Assembly: GCF_020283565.1 (NCBI RefSeq)
Contig: NC_060059.1
Location: 2,177,501-2,241,500, forward strand
Source: Trifolium pratense
Taxonomy: Eukaryota; Streptophyta; Magnoliopsida; Fabales; Fabaceae
Direction of reading: 5' to 3'
Length of the DNA: 64,000 nucleotides
Position numbers and translations under genes: made by a program. Positions 1 to 12,070 of the stretch are shown one piece after another; position 1 is the first letter of the stretch; every line of letters starts with the position of its first letter. The notes below the pieces were generated by a model. It was not told where the DNA came from. It searched no databases and saw only the letters and a program-made list of their open reading frames with translations.

Positions 1-30
1 TAAAATTCAGACATGTCATATTTTTTATTT

Positions 31-368
31 GGCAAAATTACACTACAAGTCCTTTATCTTATTTTTTTGTAACACTTTGGTCCTTTATCTTTTTTTTTTG
101 TAACATTTTGGTCCTTTATCTTTTATCTGTAACACTTTAGTCCTTTATTTTTTTTATTTGTAACATTTTAGTCCTTTTTTTGTAACAGTTTGGTCCTTTG
201 TCTTTTTTTATTTGTAACACTTTGGTCCTTTATTTTTTATAAATAAATAAGATAAGGACCAAAGTGCTACAAAAAAAAAAGATAAAGGACCAAATTGTTA
301 CAAAAAAAAGATAAAGGACCAAACTGTTACAAAAAAATAAGATAAAGGACCTGTAATGTAATTTTGCC
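31..368. mobile_element. Mutator-type MITE with internal tandem units
   Basis: A 338-bp foldback element. Its ends are long inverted repeats starting GGCAAAATTACA on the left and closing with the complementary TGTAATTTTGCC on the right. It is flanked by a perfect 9-bp direct repeat TTTTTATTT (22-30 and 369-377), the duplication length typical of Mutator-like transposons. The inside is a series of roughly 30-bp units built on GTAACACTTTGGTCCTTTATC on the left arm, inverted on the right. There is no coding capacity. The family assignment rests on duplication length and inverted termini only. Confidence 0.8.
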
Positions 369-448
369 TTTTTATTTTATTTTTACCTAAATTTAAACTA
401 AATAAATAATTATTCTTGATTAGTAAGAAAAAAATTATGATACTTCAA

Positions 449-545
449 TTTTTTTATTTTTGTTACAATAGAGCTGAAGGTCGAACTCAGACCTCTAGCA
501 TACTATCAAAACCCCTCATCACTAGACCAAATCCAGCTAGTGTCT
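449..545 (-). mobile_element. tRNA-derived SINE, family 2
   Basis: Short retroposon on the minus strand with a B-box-like motif (GAGTTCGACCTT as read on the minus strand) and an A-rich 3' tail, seen as a T-run at the low-coordinate end. The flanks GATACTTCAA (439-448) and GATACTTGAA (546-555) form a target duplication with one mismatch. Related copies lie near 58.1 and 58.3 kb. Confidence 0.6.
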
Positions 546-555
546 TGATACTTGA

Positions 556-2569
556 ATATTTTTCAACTCAATACAGTTGTTTTTTTCTTTTCAAATTAGT
601 ATTTATTGTTGTTCTAAAAATAATCGTTAGTTGTTGCAGTAGTGATTGATGCTGAACTTTGTAGGGATGATCAAAATTTGACCCCCACAACTACGATCAG
701 GACGGGGCTAAAACCATTTGATATCAAAACTGACTCCGAACCAAATTAGGCGGTCCAGTAGACTGGATATCGATTTCAAAACAAACAAAAAAAAGTATGT
801 TTTTACACCTTTTGAAAAGTTTATACTATAATATGTAAGATGAATAGATGATGCATATTACCTCTTAAAGAATTTGAAGTATTTATCCAACTATGAGAAT
901 AATATTAATTTTTATTGATTGTTACGGTTATTAAAAATAATTAGAAAAAACCAATATTTAAAACGTCACTTATGTCATTTTTAAATTGAGTCAACAAATA
1001 TTTTATTGAAAGTAGTAATATTGAATGTGGAAAGTTTTATCATGAAGATTTCTTAGCAGAGCCGGAAGTAAGAGGAAACTCCCCCAATCGGTGGGAATCC
1101 ATATCCATGTATGGAGACTCTTTAGTTGACTTGTCTTAGAGGGACCATTGTTTTTCGGCTTGAGTTTATTAGTCATGGGAACTGGGACCATGCAGTTCTA
1201 AACATCACAATGGGTGATGCATGCTACTAGTAGAGGTAGAAAAATCTTTGCTGCAACCTGGTAGGGACATATAACTTATTAGCCAACTCTATTTTGGTCA
1301 ACATTTATCATCATGATATGACTTAAGAAGTGGAGTAATTGTTCCGGAGTTGATTTATAGGTTGGCCAAAGTCCAATATATATTTTTTGAAGATTCGATA
1401 TTCAATGATCAACTAATGAGATGACGTGAATATCTTTTACTTTAATTAAGGTTTTGAGTTTAAAGAAACCTTTGATAAAATTATTCAAGTTCCTATGTTC
1501 GTTTCGTGAATTGACATGCAACAACAATAAAACTGTTAGAGAGAGTATGTCACACATTTGAGTCCTACCAAATTTAAAAAATTAGTCTTTAAAGATGTGT
1601 GCGAAAGATAACTAAACCTTTGAAAAACAAATGAAGTCATTTTCATGTATGAACCCGATATTTTGTCTGTTTGATGAAGCTGAAAATAAACACTGTATAG
1701 GAGATTCCTACGAAATCATTGCTTACCCAGTTTTGTTAGTAGTCAGCTAATAGTATTTGTCTTTTTCTATCTAGCCGTCCGTGAACATAAATTTATGGTG
1801 CCTAAATTTATTTCACCGACATGGGATTTACACACTTTCTGTCCAACCAGCCTCATAAGTCCAAAGTTGCTTCAACACAGCATAGCAAAGTGAAGGTGAT
1901 TCAGAGATAAATTTGTGAAAGTATTTTGGTTTAAAATTTGTGAAATGTTATTGAGGCTCATAATGATTTATGGGTTTATATTAAATATCATTAACATATC
2001 AAATGATTTAACAAGACTGTGGTTATATAAGGACAAATCAGCAAAAAAAATTTAGATGTAGTTGGCATTTGTATATTACTAAGATTAAGATGAAAATAAA
2101 AATGATAAAATTAATTGTTATTTGGGAATCTTCCGTGAAAATTTGAAGAGCTAATATTCTCCTTAAAAATGGTTTAATAGTGCTTAACCTTATTATAATC
2201 TAGTTACAAAAAACTGAGGACTATACAGTTCTACATTTTAATTTAGAGAAAACTTGTGCATAAACCATCCTTCATATGTACTTCTAATCTTTCTTCTTTC
2301 TAATAGAATAGGAAATTGTTCTCCAAATTTTATCTTTCACCCACCCTAATGTCTCCTATGATGTTTTTTCTTTACATGTATTGCTCTATATATTTAATGA
2401 AATGTCATACATCCATTTTAACGCTCTAGTTCCCGGGGAAGGGGGTTCTGATAATCCAAAGTCTGGCCAGGAGATAAGTAAAGTCTGTCTGATAATTGTT
2501 TCCACCAGAAATCAAACTCGGTTCTCCCAAATGATTTGTCCTAAGGGATACATTCACACACAATAAACT
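556..2569. other. AT-rich intergenic DNA, no gene recognised
   Basis: About 2 kb with only short accidental reading frames. The somewhat less AT-rich patch at 1030-1200 has a 62-codon minus-strand frame that I cannot relate to any family; it may be a decayed fragment. No RNA gene or clear transposon end was seen. Confidence 0.4.
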
Positions 2570-4333
2570 CTACACTTTTTGAAATGTCTTTCCTACGTTC
2601 TTCTTCTCCAACATTTCATCTTCTGTCACCATAGCTTCTTCTCTGAATCTCTTGTATATGTCACCCTTGTAAAACTTTCTTGTCCTAGCCACCAAAAGAA
2701 GTGAAATAACAGCACCAAAAAATGTAGCAGCTGCAATAATAATGAAAGATAACTTAAAACAATTAACACCAACACAATTCAATTGTTGTCCTTCTTTTCT
2801 CTTTAGTCCAAGTGCTTCTAATTGTTTGGTACCTTCTTTGTCATATAAATGACCAGTGACCCTCACATTAAGAACATATAATCCAAGTGGACTTGTTACA
2901 CTTCCAAGATTATACAAAGTTGCATAATATTTAAGTCCAAAAAGTTCTGAAATTATAGCAAAAAGTAATGGCCATTGAGCACCAAAACAAAAGCCAATAA
3001 TTACAGAAGCTATGTAGAGACCATTTGGAACATCAAATGCTATCAAAAGATGTCCAATACAAGACACAAACATTGTTAAAGTAAGCATAAGAGGACGAGG
3101 AAATCTATACTTCGTTAGAAAATGTTCTGAAACAAATCCTGCGAAAACACGTCCTAGATAATTCCAAATACTAACTAATGAAACAAAAGTGCTTATGCTT
3201 TTCTTCTGATATCTAAGTGATGTTCCTATCTGACCAAGATTATCAACTGCTGTCAATGTTCCACCAATACCACAAATACATGCTACAAATAGTATCAACA
3301 TGTCTATGCTGAAAAGTGCTTGAAGTATTGTATAATCTTCACCTCTTGCTGGTGGATTAAACACATCTTCATACCATTTTGTATCTTTTTTTGGATCTGA
3401 AACTGAAACAACTTTTTCTTTTTCAGTTTCAGTAACAGTTTCACTTTGTGTTACTATTTTCACTGGTGAAGGATCAACCAAAGCTAATCTTTTACTCCGC
3501 CAAATCTTGTTCTCTTCAGTAAAAACAACAGCAAGTGGAAGAAAAAGCAAGAAAATTACCACACCGGCACTTACACCAAATTCACTCTGTGAGAAACTGA
3601 CCTTCTTTTGAATTATGATCATAACAAACAAAAAACCAGCCAGACCAAGTGATATGTACAAGAATTTATAAAACACATTAAGCTCGTTAACTTGTCGAAC
3701 AGGTTTCATATATCGAACGGTTCCAAGAAAAGCGAAAGAAATAGCAGCAGGAAACCAACCTATAAACAAAATCAAAGCCTTTGTATCATCATAATAAATA
3801 GCAGAATAAAGTTGTGTGATAATTGCACCACTAAGACCAACATAGCCTTTAAGAACTCCCAAAACCGCCCCGCGAGATTCGGGGAAATTCTTAACACAAG
3901 TAACAAGTGAACCAGTGTTTGCAAAAGATTGAGAATTAGCACCTATGAAAATGTAAAGACACATTTGCCAAACTTTTGGTGTTGCTATTTTTTTGGTAAC
4001 TGATAACCAAATCATGAAGTAACCAAAAAAATTTAGAATAGCACCTATTGCTAAAACTATCCAAGGTGGATAGATTTCATTGATTAGTCCCGAAAGGACA
4101 CCAACGTTGGTACCACAATCTTTGAAAAAACTAAGGAGGTTTAGTGTGCTTTGGTCATAACCAAGGGTTGTTTTTATGTCGCCGGAGTATAAGCCGAACA
4201 TGTAGGTGGCTCCGGCAGCTGACATTATTAGAAAGGATGCAAACAGGATGAACCACCGTCCAGTAACGAACTGGACGGTGAGACTCTTCATGTCTCCCCA
4301 ACCATGAACACCAATTGAACTACCTGCTGCCAT
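2570..4333 (-). CDS. Nodulin-like MFS transporter (NFD4 family), copy 1
   Basis: Single-exon gene for a 587-residue membrane protein of the plant nodulin-like / NUCLEAR FUSION DEFECTIVE 4-like branch of the major facilitator superfamily. The start is the ATG at 4331-4333, in the AAAATGGC context shared by all three copies; the frame stays open upstream but without an ATG. About 12 hydrophobic segments are visible, in two halves joined by a charged loop rich in Lys, Glu and Thr (around residues 280-330). Family-typical stretches include [20 protein letters not shown] and [16 protein letters not shown] near the N terminus, and [20 protein letters not shown] in the second half. The substrate is unknown for most members. 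The C terminus ([14 protein letters not shown]) differs from the longer tail of copies 2 and 3. Upstream similarity to copy 2 is lost within about 100 bp, so this is the most diverged copy. Confidence 0.9.
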   Translation of the reverse strand: MAAGSSIGVHGWGDMKSLTVQFVTGRWFILFASFLIMSAAGATYMFGLYSGDIKTTLGYDQSTLNLLSFFKDCGTNVGVLSGLINEIYPPWIVLAIGAILNFFGYFMIWLSVTKKIATPKVWQMCLYIFIGANSQSFANTGSLVTCVKNFPESRGAVLGVLKGYVGLSGAIITQLYSAIYYDDTKALILFIGWFPAAISFAFLGTVRYMKPVRQVNELNVFYKFLYISLGLAGFLFVMIIIQKKVSFSQSEFGVSAGVVIFLLFLPLAVVFTEENKIWRSKRLALVDPSPVKIVTQSETVTETEKEKVVSVSDPKKDTKWYEDVFNPPARGEDYTILQALFSIDMLILFVACICGIGGTLTAVDNLGQIGTSLRYQKKSISTFVSLVSIWNYLGRVFAGFVSEHFLTKYRFPRPLMLTLTMFVSCIGHLLIAFDVPNGLYIASVIIGFCFGAQWPLLFAIISELFGLKYYATLYNLGSVTSPLGLYVLNVRVTGHLYDKEGTKQLEALGLKRKEGQQLNCVGVNCFKLSFIIIAAATFFGAVISLLLVARTRKFYKGDIYKRFREEAMVTEDEMLEKKNVGKTFQKV

Positions 4334-4431
4334 TTTCTTGGAATGCAAGAAAATTTGCAAATAGCTGGCACTTATTGACACTTATAGCAGTAAGTAATGT
4401 GGCTAGTCTATAAATGTTGGTCAAAATAGAA

Positions 4432-4464
4432 GAGAGAGAGAGAGAGGGAGAGAGAGAGAGAGAA
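4432..4464. repeat. (GA)n microsatellite upstream of transporter copy 1
   Basis: Imperfect GA/GGA run about 100 bp upstream of the ATG of copy 1, which is transcribed leftward, so it lies in its 5' leader or core promoter as a CT-rich tract. Copies 2 and 3 lack it. Confidence 0.7.
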
Positions 4465-4699
4465 AAGGAGAAATTAAAGGAAATTGAATAAGGAAGGTTC
4501 AGAGCAATTGAGGGACGGAAAGCATGGAGAGAGTATGAGAAAAATTCTTTTTCATTTTAACCATTTATTTTTTCCTTCTGTTTGGCTCTAAAATCTGTGT
4601 CTAGCTATTTCATTTCTAAGAATAAGTGCAAGAGTTACAATCCAACAAGAAGTAAGGCATCAAAGACAGAGAGTGAAAATTCCAGTAAAGGAATTTTGA

Positions 4700-5183
4700 A
4701 AGAAAAATTTAGATAGAAATATTTTTTTGGGTGTAGGGTTGTGAGTTTTGTGAGAGTGTAGTTGTTATAAACACTTTGTATATTTTATTATTATTAATAT
4801 TAGTATACTTCTGCGTTATTTTGTTCTTTCACAAATCCGATAATATGGAGAAATTTTGGGTAGTTTCCTAACAACCGGTATCAGAGCCAGTTACTATTCA
4901 CATAAATAGTAACTTTTGTGAATAATGCAAAACTTGGACGCCGTTACCAATTTTTCACAGAGGTGTTCTAAAGCACGGTGTTTCCCAGAAACTTTCAAAG
5001 ATGATCATGAGGAAGTCAGATTCGAGTAGGAGTAATGGCTACAGACGAAGGCAAAGTGAAAATAGAAAAGTTCGATGATGCTAACTTTAGTTTTTGGAAA
5101 TGTAGATAGAAAATTATCTATATCAGAAAAAGCTACATCAACGTCTCACAGAAAAGGAGAGGAGTTTTTTTTTTTTTTTGACA
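4700..5183 (+). mobile_element. Truncated Ty1/copia retrotransposon (LTR end, PBS, gag start)
   Basis: An LTR-like stretch ending near 4872 is followed by GGTATCAGAGCC (4877-4888), the usual plant copia primer-binding site complementary to initiator tRNA-Met. A gag start follows at 5035: MATDEGKVKIEKFDDANFSF then WKCR and a TAG stop at 5107-5109, the typical copia gag N terminus. The similarity ends near 5165 with a short T-rich insertion. There is no protease, integrase or reverse transcriptase, so it is a dead fragment. The left LTR boundary is not defined. Confidence 0.75.
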
Positions 5184-5198
5184 AGAAAAGGAGAGGAG
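5150..5198. mobile_element. Micro-insertion T15-GACA with 15-bp duplication
   Basis: The 15-bp sequence AGAAAAGGAGAGGAG occurs at 5150-5164 and 5184-5198, with only a 19-bp insert between: fifteen T then GACA. Read on the minus strand the insert is TGTC plus poly(A). This looks like an extremely 5'-truncated retroposon tail. Confidence 0.7.
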
Positions 5199-6610
5199 CA
5201 CTATGAGTCTATGACTAGGTTAGAACATCACAAGATAAACAAAAATTTGAGTTTTGATCCAATTCCTTAGCCTTCAATTTGTCTAATCTCAAACATCAAT
5301 TTAAAATCAAACACACTATAACATAAGTTTTCATGTCCAATTCCTCATTATTTTTGCAAATCTAACGCACCTTACCATTAAAATTATGGTTTTGTTTTCA
5401 AGAAACAGATATTGGCGAGGTTCAATGACTTTGCCTATTTGGATCACTTTAGATTCAGTGACTATAGGGCAGGTGTATCATGCTAGTTGTAGTGTATATA
5501 GTCCGAAAATTTGAGCAATGTGGAACTTCAAACAGACTACAGACAACTTTAACATCCACCCGTAAGCCTAGCGTGAGCTTCCATGTTAAATATGTTTGCT
5601 TCTCAACTCCAAAAACTAGCTCATAGGGTAAAGTCGCTCTCACATATTTATACACTCAGCAGTCCGAGAACCTGATTAATGTGAGACTCCAAACAGACTA
5701 CAAGCAACTTCAACGCATGTTTTACTTCTCCATTAAATGTTTCAATTAAACCTGACAAATGACAATATCCTGCTGTTTCTGTTCTCACAGTGAAGTTAGA
5801 AATTTAGAATTCCATTGTGTGTAATCTCTGTAGTCTCAACTCAAGCCTTTCTTGTTGCTTAATTTTGCACCACAAATGGAAATTAGTTTAGCTGTTGTTT
5901 GTTGCTCTCTCTTCGTTGGTCTGAGGGATTGTGCTATTTGAGAATCATGCTTAATTGGAATGTCCTCACATTGCAACTTGCCAACTTTTTTATTTTAATA
6001 TAACCATGTTGCCTATTTAAAAAGAACAGAGTTCCAATCTCAATAACTAAATTTGTGAGATTCCATGGAGGTCTTGTTTTATTTACAAAACCAAGACATT
6101 ACTTTACATGGATTCCTTCAAACATGTTTGGAACACAGCCTCAAACTAAAACATGTTGTGTCATATGCAAGAGTGTTGTTCCAGAAAGGATAAAAGAGAG
6201 GGTAGAGAACTCACAAGTGGATTAGTGGAAGGATTCTTTGAGCTGGAGGTTGGAAAATTCGAGCATTGGAGGTGACCTGCAAAAAGGTGGGGTACATGCA
6301 GAAAATACTCTGACGCCAAAGTCGGTATAAGCTTGATGTAGAGGTAGACTTTATGAGGTTGTATATATAGGCTAATAGATGTGGCATTGGACCAATAGAT
6401 ATTACATTGAGCTTGATCTAGCCCAAAAGTCCAGTCTAAAACGAGTCCTCCCCGAATTCTCACAACCACCACCATATTTTCACTAAAATTTTAAGACATT
6501 AAGTATATAAGTCAACTCATTTATATACTTAATTTGCACTTGACACATCAACGAAAACCGTCTTAAAAAATATTGGTACATTCAATAATGAACATTGAAC
6601 AAAGCTTATA
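5199..6610. other. Intergenic DNA; start of left inverted-duplication arm
   Basis: No gene supported. 5480-5720 has two loosely repeated segments sharing AACTTCAAACAGACTACA-like cores, reminiscent of a decayed LTR pair. From about 5815 rightward the sequence is the inverted counterpart of 22170 leftward. Confidence 0.4.
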
Positions 6611-6611
6611 T

Positions 6612-6763
6612 TTTTTTTGGTAAACCAAAAGTATTCTCCGCGCGCAACTGCAGAGACTAATCTACTCGAGGTAACTGAGATCCATTTAAGGGGTTGACCT
6701 CTTCCAACAAATGCTTCTCCATACGCACCGGCCGGGGATCGAACCCAGGACCAAATGGTTAAA
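6612..6763 (-). mobile_element. SINE-like retroposon present in the left arm only
   Basis: Read on the minus strand it has a B-box-like GGTTCGATCCCCGG and an A-rich 3' end (the T-run at 6612-6619). The matching place in the right arm (about 21390-21420) lacks it, so insertion probably followed the duplication. The sequence differs from the other two SINE families in the window. Confidence 0.5.
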
Positions 6764-7057
6764 ATATGATAAATTAAAGCAAATAATTAACCTTGGCATT
6801 GACTAACAACGTGCATGTAAGTAAAATAAGCAAACCGGCAGTATTAAACTATAGTATAACAATGCAATCAAGTTTCTACTTTGAATGTGTGACAAAAGAA
6901 AATGAGAGGTATACAACACGGCAAACAAAAATTAGCACACATAATGTTACATATTATACTTTATAATATGTATGACAGCATTTTAAATTTCATGTTTACA
7001 ACTAATTAATTATGAATCTATGATCTATACTATCATCCTTATCCATATGTCCTGATT

Positions 7058-8860
7058 CTAAGATGTCACCACATGTTGCTGACCAACTTTGGCATCTTCT
7101 TCTGTCTTTACCATGTTCTTTTTCTCCAACATTTCAGCTTCTGTCACCATGGCTTCTTCTCTGAATCTCTTGTATATGTCACCTTTGTAAAACTTTCTTG
7201 TTCTAGCCACCAAAAGAAGTGAAAAAACAGCACCAAAAAAAGTAGCAGCTGTAATAATAATGAAAGACAACTTGAAACAATCAACACCAACACAATTCAA
7301 TTGTTGTCCTTTTATTCTCCTTAGTCCAAGTGCTTCTAATTGTTTGGTACCTTCTTTGTCATATAAATGACCAGTGATCTTCACATTAAGAACATATAAC
7401 CCAAGTGGACTTGCAACACTTCCAAAATTATACAAAGTTGCATAATATTTAAGTCCAAAAAGTTCTGAAATTATGGCAAAAAGTAATGGCCATTGAGCAC
7501 CAAAACAAAAGCCAATAATCACTGAAGCTATGTAGAGACCATTTGGAACATCAAATGCTATCAAAAGATGTCCAATACAAGAGACAAAGAGTGTTAAAGT
7601 AAGCATAAGCGGACGAGGAAATCTATACTTTGTTAGAAAATGTTCTGAAACAAATCCTGAGAAAACACGTCCTAGATAATTCCAAATACTTACTAATGAA
7701 ACAAAAGTGCTTATACTTTTCTTTGGATATCTAAGTGATGTTCCTATTTGACCAAGATTATCAATTGCTGTCAATGTTCCACCAACACCACAAATACATG
7801 CCACAAATAGTATCAACATGTCTATGCTGAAAAGTGCTTGAAGTATTGTATAATCCTCTCCTCTTGCTGGCGGATTAAACACATCTTCATACCATTTTGT
7901 ATCTTTTTTTGGAGCTGAAACTGTAACAACAGAGTTGACTTTTTCTTTTTCAGTTTCAGCAACAGTTTCACTTTGTGTTACTATTTTCACTGGTGAAGGA
8001 TCAACCAAAGCTAATTTTTTACTCTGCCAAATCTTGTTCTCTTCAATAAAAACAACAGCTAGTGGAAGAAAAAGTAAGAAAATTACCACAGCAGCACTTA
8101 CACCAAATTCACTCTGTGAGAAAGTAGCCTTCTTCTGGATTATGATCATAACCAACAAAAAACCAGCAAGACCAAGTGAAATATACAAGAAATTATAAAA
8201 AACCTTAAGCTCGTTAACTTGTCGAACAGGTTTCATATATCGAATAGTTCGAAGAAAAGCGAAAGAAATAGCTGCAGGGAGCCAACCTATAAACAAAATC
8301 AAAGCCTTTGTGTCATCATAATAAATAGCAGAGTAAAGTTGTGTGATAATTGCACCACTAAGACCAACATAGCCTTTAAGAATTCCCAAAACCGCGCCGC
8401 GAGATTCAGGGAAATTCTTAACACAAGTAACAAGTGAACCAGTGTTTGCAAAAGATTGAGAATTAGCACCTATGCAAATGTAAAGACACATTTGCCAAAC
8501 TTTTGGTGTTGCTATTTTTTTGGTAACTGATAACCAAATCATGAAGTAACCAAAGAAATTAAGAATAGCACCTATTGTTAAAACTACCCAAGGTGGATAG
8601 AGTTCATTGATTAGTCCTGAAAGGACACCAACGTTGCTACCAAAATCTTTGAAAAAACTAAGGAGGTTTAGTGTGCTTTGGTCATAACCAAGTGCTGTTT
8701 TTATATCGCCAGAGTATAAGCCGAACATGTAGGTGGCTCCGGCGGCTGCCATGATTAGAAAGGAAGCAAATATGACGAACCACCGTCCAGTAACGAACTG
8801 GACGGTGAGACTCTTCATGTCTCCCCAACCATGAACACCAATTGAACTACCTACTGCCAT
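7058..8860 (-). CDS. Nodulin-like MFS transporter (NFD4 family), copy 2
   Basis: Intronless gene for a 600-residue multi-pass membrane protein, very close to copy 3. The ATG at 8858-8860 is chosen because it sits in the same AAAATGGC context as the other copies; upstream codons are open but lack ATG. The protein has the Nodulin-like N-terminal half (about residues 10-250), a hydrophilic loop around 280-340 with a TEKEK-rich stretch, and an MFS-like C-terminal half. The C terminus is charged and ends VGQQHVVTS. Transport is inferred from the fold; the substrate is unknown. The promoter and 3' region are shared, inverted, with copy 3, so similar expression is likely. No frameshift or premature stop is seen. 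Confidence 0.92.
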   Translation of the reverse strand: MAVGSSIGVHGWGDMKSLTVQFVTGRWFVIFASFLIMAAAGATYMFGLYSGDIKTALGYDQSTLNLLSFFKDFGSNVGVLSGLINELYPPWVVLTIGAILNFFGYFMIWLSVTKKIATPKVWQMCLYICIGANSQSFANTGSLVTCVKNFPESRGAVLGILKGYVGLSGAIITQLYSAIYYDDTKALILFIGWLPAAISFAFLRTIRYMKPVRQVNELKVFYNFLYISLGLAGFLLVMIIIQKKATFSQSEFGVSAAVVIFLLFLPLAVVFIEENKIWQSKKLALVDPSPVKIVTQSETVAETEKEKVNSVVTVSAPKKDTKWYEDVFNPPARGEDYTILQALFSIDMLILFVACICGVGGTLTAIDNLGQIGTSLRYPKKSISTFVSLVSIWNYLGRVFSGFVSEHFLTKYRFPRPLMLTLTLFVSCIGHLLIAFDVPNGLYIASVIIGFCFGAQWPLLFAIISELFGLKYYATLYNFGSVASPLGLYVLNVKITGHLYDKEGTKQLEALGLRRIKGQQLNCVGVDCFKLSFIIITAATFFGAVFSLLLVARTRKFYKGDIYKRFREEAMVTEAEMLEKKNMVKTEEDAKVGQQHVVTS

Positions 8861-8979
8861 TTTCTTGGAATGCAAGAAAATTTGCAATATAGCTTATAGC
8901 TAGCTAGCACTTATTGACACTTATAGAAGTAAAGTAGTGTGTGTAGTGTATAAATAAATGAGATGGAGCAAGTTGTTCA

Positions 8980-8995
8980 ATTAAATATATAGAGA
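8980..8995 (-). promoter_or_regulatory. Possible TATA region of transporter copy 2
   Basis: The minus strand reads CTATATATTTAA here, about 125 bp upstream of the ATG, and the same spot is kept in copy 3 (about 19299). Conservation between inverted arms and position fit a TATA box. Not tested. Confidence 0.35.
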
Positions 8996-9167
8996 TCATG
9001 AAAATAAATGGTGACACCCTTATTTGTTGCAAATGTTGACTTGTTACATGTGGGGATGAACGATGTGGCCAACCTTTCACATTCAGTAGTATTATTATTC
9101 TATATGTTTTCTCCATCAATCTAGATGGTTATACTAGTAGTGTATATAATATTTCAAAGGAAAATGA

Positions 9168-9213
9168 ATGGCAAGTTCAATTTTTTTTTTTTTTTGTCAG
9201 GATGGCAAGTTCA
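9168..9213. mobile_element. Micro-insertion (T-rich, 22 bp) with 12-bp duplication
   Basis: ATGGCAAGTTCA occurs at 9168-9179 and 9202-9213, separated by 22 bp made of a T-run followed by GTCAGG. It lies in the upstream region of copy 2. Confidence 0.65.
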
Positions 9214-10226
9214 TTTTTATAATGATTTGTATTTGGAAATGTTGACCAAATTTTAAAAATGGTAAGTTTTCATTTACAAGGTATCAAAACAACGATATGA
9301 TAAGATAGAATAATAGAAATTAGAAAATATAGTGAATTAATGATTAAAGATAAGAACAAATAGCTTATCATATTTTTATCGTATCATAGCCACCAAATAG
9401 CTCACAAGGCATCAAACAAACACCAATCACTTTATTTTTGTAAGAATTAAAATGAAGTTTTCAATTTGTTTTTGGACAGTTGGATTTGGTTTTACGGTTT
9501 AATTTCTCTACTTGGATAAATGAGGCCAATGGCATCATCTCACCGGCATTGAAATTTGACTCTCTTATGGGAATTTTTTTTAAAAAAATCACATGATAGA
9601 AAAGAAGTAGTATTAAAGAATCATGAATGGGACTCAAAACAATTGTATGAGATAGCAAGAGAATTATGCTTGATTGGAGATTGTGTGTTCAAATTCAGCT
9701 CTAAAATGTGTTAAATTTGTTGAAGGATATCAACAATGAATTAGTCCAAGTGTAAAGGTATTATACTCTTTAAATAGGTGATCAGAGTTTCTATATTTGT
9801 GGCTTCTGCGTATGAAAAGAATTCAATTAGAGGGAGATAACTTAGTTTGTGTGCTCGCACAAGTTTCCCGACAAAAATTATAGACATTACTATCTTAGAA
9901 TATGTTGATACATGCATATTACAGCTATGAGGACTTAAAATAACGGTAACAATATTAGACAAAATACAATCATATGATCCTTGCTAATGTCATTTTGTTA
10001 GGTCTCTACAATTTCAATTCGGATCAAATGGAAAAAATGAATTTCATTGTCTTGCCCTTTTTCATGTGCGTGTTTGTTTGTGAATAATGATATAAAAATA
10101 ATTTAAGTAAAAAAAAATGATCTAAAAATAATTTAGAAAATAATAATACTAAATATTTAAGAATTGATAATTTTTTCACTGAGGTGCATAGATCATGATG
10201 ATGTGAGAGGTGCATACATCATGATG

Positions 10227-10280
10227 AGGAATGCTTTGATTTTATTTTTATTTTTTTGAACAAAAGGAATGCTTTGATTT
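10227..10280. mobile_element. Micro-insertion (T-rich, 22 bp) with 16-bp duplication
   Basis: AGGAATGCTTTGATTT occurs at 10227-10242 and 10265-10280, around a T-rich insert ending GAACAAA. It lies at the inner border of the left inverted arm. Confidence 0.65.
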
Positions 10281-11870
10281 ATAAAAAAAATGAAAAGAAA
10301 AAAAAAAGAAAGAGAAAGAGAAAGAAAAAGGAATGGTCTGATACCGTATGTATATATGTATTGATCTGTCTCTCACACTATCTGTTTTCTACATTCACAC
10401 CTATTTTAAAAGCTCACACAAAAAAAAATTACACAATATTTACGAATAATTTTATAAAAACTACTCCCTCTAATTTTTAATATAAGAGAAATTGCATGTG
10501 ACTCCTTTATATAACTGCAGACGTGTGTGTTTGACATCACGAGTTTGCCATACTTACGGTGATCCACAATAATTTAATAAAAAAATACTTCCGTCAATAC
10601 TTAATATAACATAAATTTTACTTTTTAGATTCGTTGAAAATTTAATGTATTAGTCCATATTATAGACTAGATATATTAAATACATTAAACCTTACTATCT
10701 TTTAATTAATTTAAGATGTTATTGTCGACATTTGTGTTTTGATTTCAATGTTGACTATTTTTATTTCTTTTGGTACAACAATTTTGACTATTATTAGTAT
10801 TATATACAATATATATTAAGTTTTGTTTTACAAAAAATGAAACAAGGTGTACATATTGTCAACGGAAAATGGAAAATGACATACAAACAAAGACAAAAGA
10901 GATCAATAAGCTTCTTATCAAATGTGTGTGGGTAGTGTGACTAAGCAAATTTGGATCATCTTCAAATTTTTCTTTTATGTTGATGATTATGTAGTAATTT
11001 TAGTCATTCAATATTCATTTACTTTTCTTTTCTCTTTAATTTCTTAAGTGTATTTTTTTTTTTGTGATTTACTAAATGATTAAATTAAGAAAAATGAACG
11101 TGAGAGAAAAAATTGAAGAGGATATAAAACGACGAACACATATGTGAAAATGGGACTAAAAGAAAAGTTGACTAGTCTTAGCTCTGAGAGTGATCTCATA
11201 ACTCATTCCCAAGTTGTGCTTGGAAATTAAAAGAGACACCTTATTATCCTAGTCAGTCACAAATAAGGAAGAACAGAATTCCACACGCATGCAAAAGAGA
11301 ATAGGCAGAGTAGTAGTAATTCATTAAGTCACACGAAGTGAAAAGTCAAAGGTATACGCTATAATTTTCTTCCCTTGCATATATGCATTCAATTAATTAA
11401 TTAATACAGTATATAATAAGATATATGAAGATGCTCAGAGCTGACTCATCACATCAGCATTTCCCACGACCTATGCTAATGGATGAGCATGCTTCATATA
11501 TGACTTCTTATACTGATTTTTAATGCTTGAAGCCGGTGGGTGGTATGTGAGAAATTAATTGAGCAGTTGGAATTAAAATGAAAATAGCCAGTTTACTCTA
11601 ATTAGAGAGTGTGAGTGTTTTATTTATTTATTTGATCGTGTTAAAGAGTGATTGTTAAAGAAATGTTGTTAGCAATTTTCTTTAGCAAAATCCCTATATT
11701 GTTGGAAGAATTTGGATGTATGGAAGCTGCTATTAAATAAAATAATCGAGCAAATCTTTGATTCACCCTCAAAACATGTAGGAATATAATCCTCTTGAAA
11801 TTTGCAAATTTATAAAAAAAAAATTTTAAATTACACGGAGCAACTTGGTTCTTCTATTAACTCTAGTGGT
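10281..11870. other. AT-rich intergenic DNA including duplicated block B
   Basis: No gene. About 10700-11600 is duplicated in direct orientation at 23180-24010. 10460-10690 holds fragments resembling ends of Stowaway-type MITEs (ACTCCCTCT; internal CTTTTTAGATTCGTTGA). Confidence 0.5.
10700..11605 (+). repeat. Direct repeat block B (partner at 23180-24010)
   Basis: Starts TTTAAGATGTTATTGTCGAC and is matched, with indels, by 23190 onward in the same orientation, through the ACACATATGTGAAAA and CATAACTCATTCCAAG segments to GGAATTAAAATGAAAATAG near 11570/23970. The right-hand copy has an extra internal duplication of about 200 bp; the left one has about 280 bp more near its end. Confidence 0.8.
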
Positions 11871-11878
11871 AAGTGGTA

Positions 11879-12070
11879 ACTGCGGTAAGTTTGAGTGAGT
11901 TAAGTCTAACGTTGCTTACAAAAGTGAAGGTTGAACATTTTATAAGTGAGAGCACCCATAAATCTAATACCTTAAGATTTTGGGTTAAAGTGTGATGTTC
12001 AACTCACTTGTATCGTTATTCTTAAGTCCATTGTGAATAATCATCCAACTGTCCTCTCATGAACCTACCG
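11879..12070 (+). mobile_element. Solo-LTR-like remnant of the TRIM family
   Basis: Degenerate single copy of the terminal repeat found intact at 15469-16017: it shares GAGTGAGTTAAGTCTAACGT, TTTTATAAGTGAGAG and TTAAGATTTTGGGTTAAAGT in the same order. There is no internal region and no clean end or target duplication. Confidence 0.6.

Larger units (their letters stand above)
5815..10250. repeat. Left arm of inverted segmental duplication (with transporter copy 2)
   Basis: Reverse-complement similarity to about 17250-22170 can be followed through the downstream DNA, the gene, the promoter and 1.1 kb further upstream. Examples are the shared blocks around 5860-5990, 6770-6870, 8880-9120, 9460-9740 and 9960-10230. 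Boundaries are approximate. The arm has insertions absent from the other arm (about 6612-6763 and 9180-9201). Confidence 0.85.

Noticed and set aside
4334..4381. N-terminal extension of transporter copy 1 (and the like in copies 2 and 3) upstream of the chosen ATG
   Set aside because: The upstream in-frame codons contain no ATG (only GTG or TTG), and the shared AAAATGGC start is conserved in all three.
10256..10480. Lys-rich small frame
   Set aside because: Low-complexity A-rich DNA next to a micro-insertion; no conserved features.
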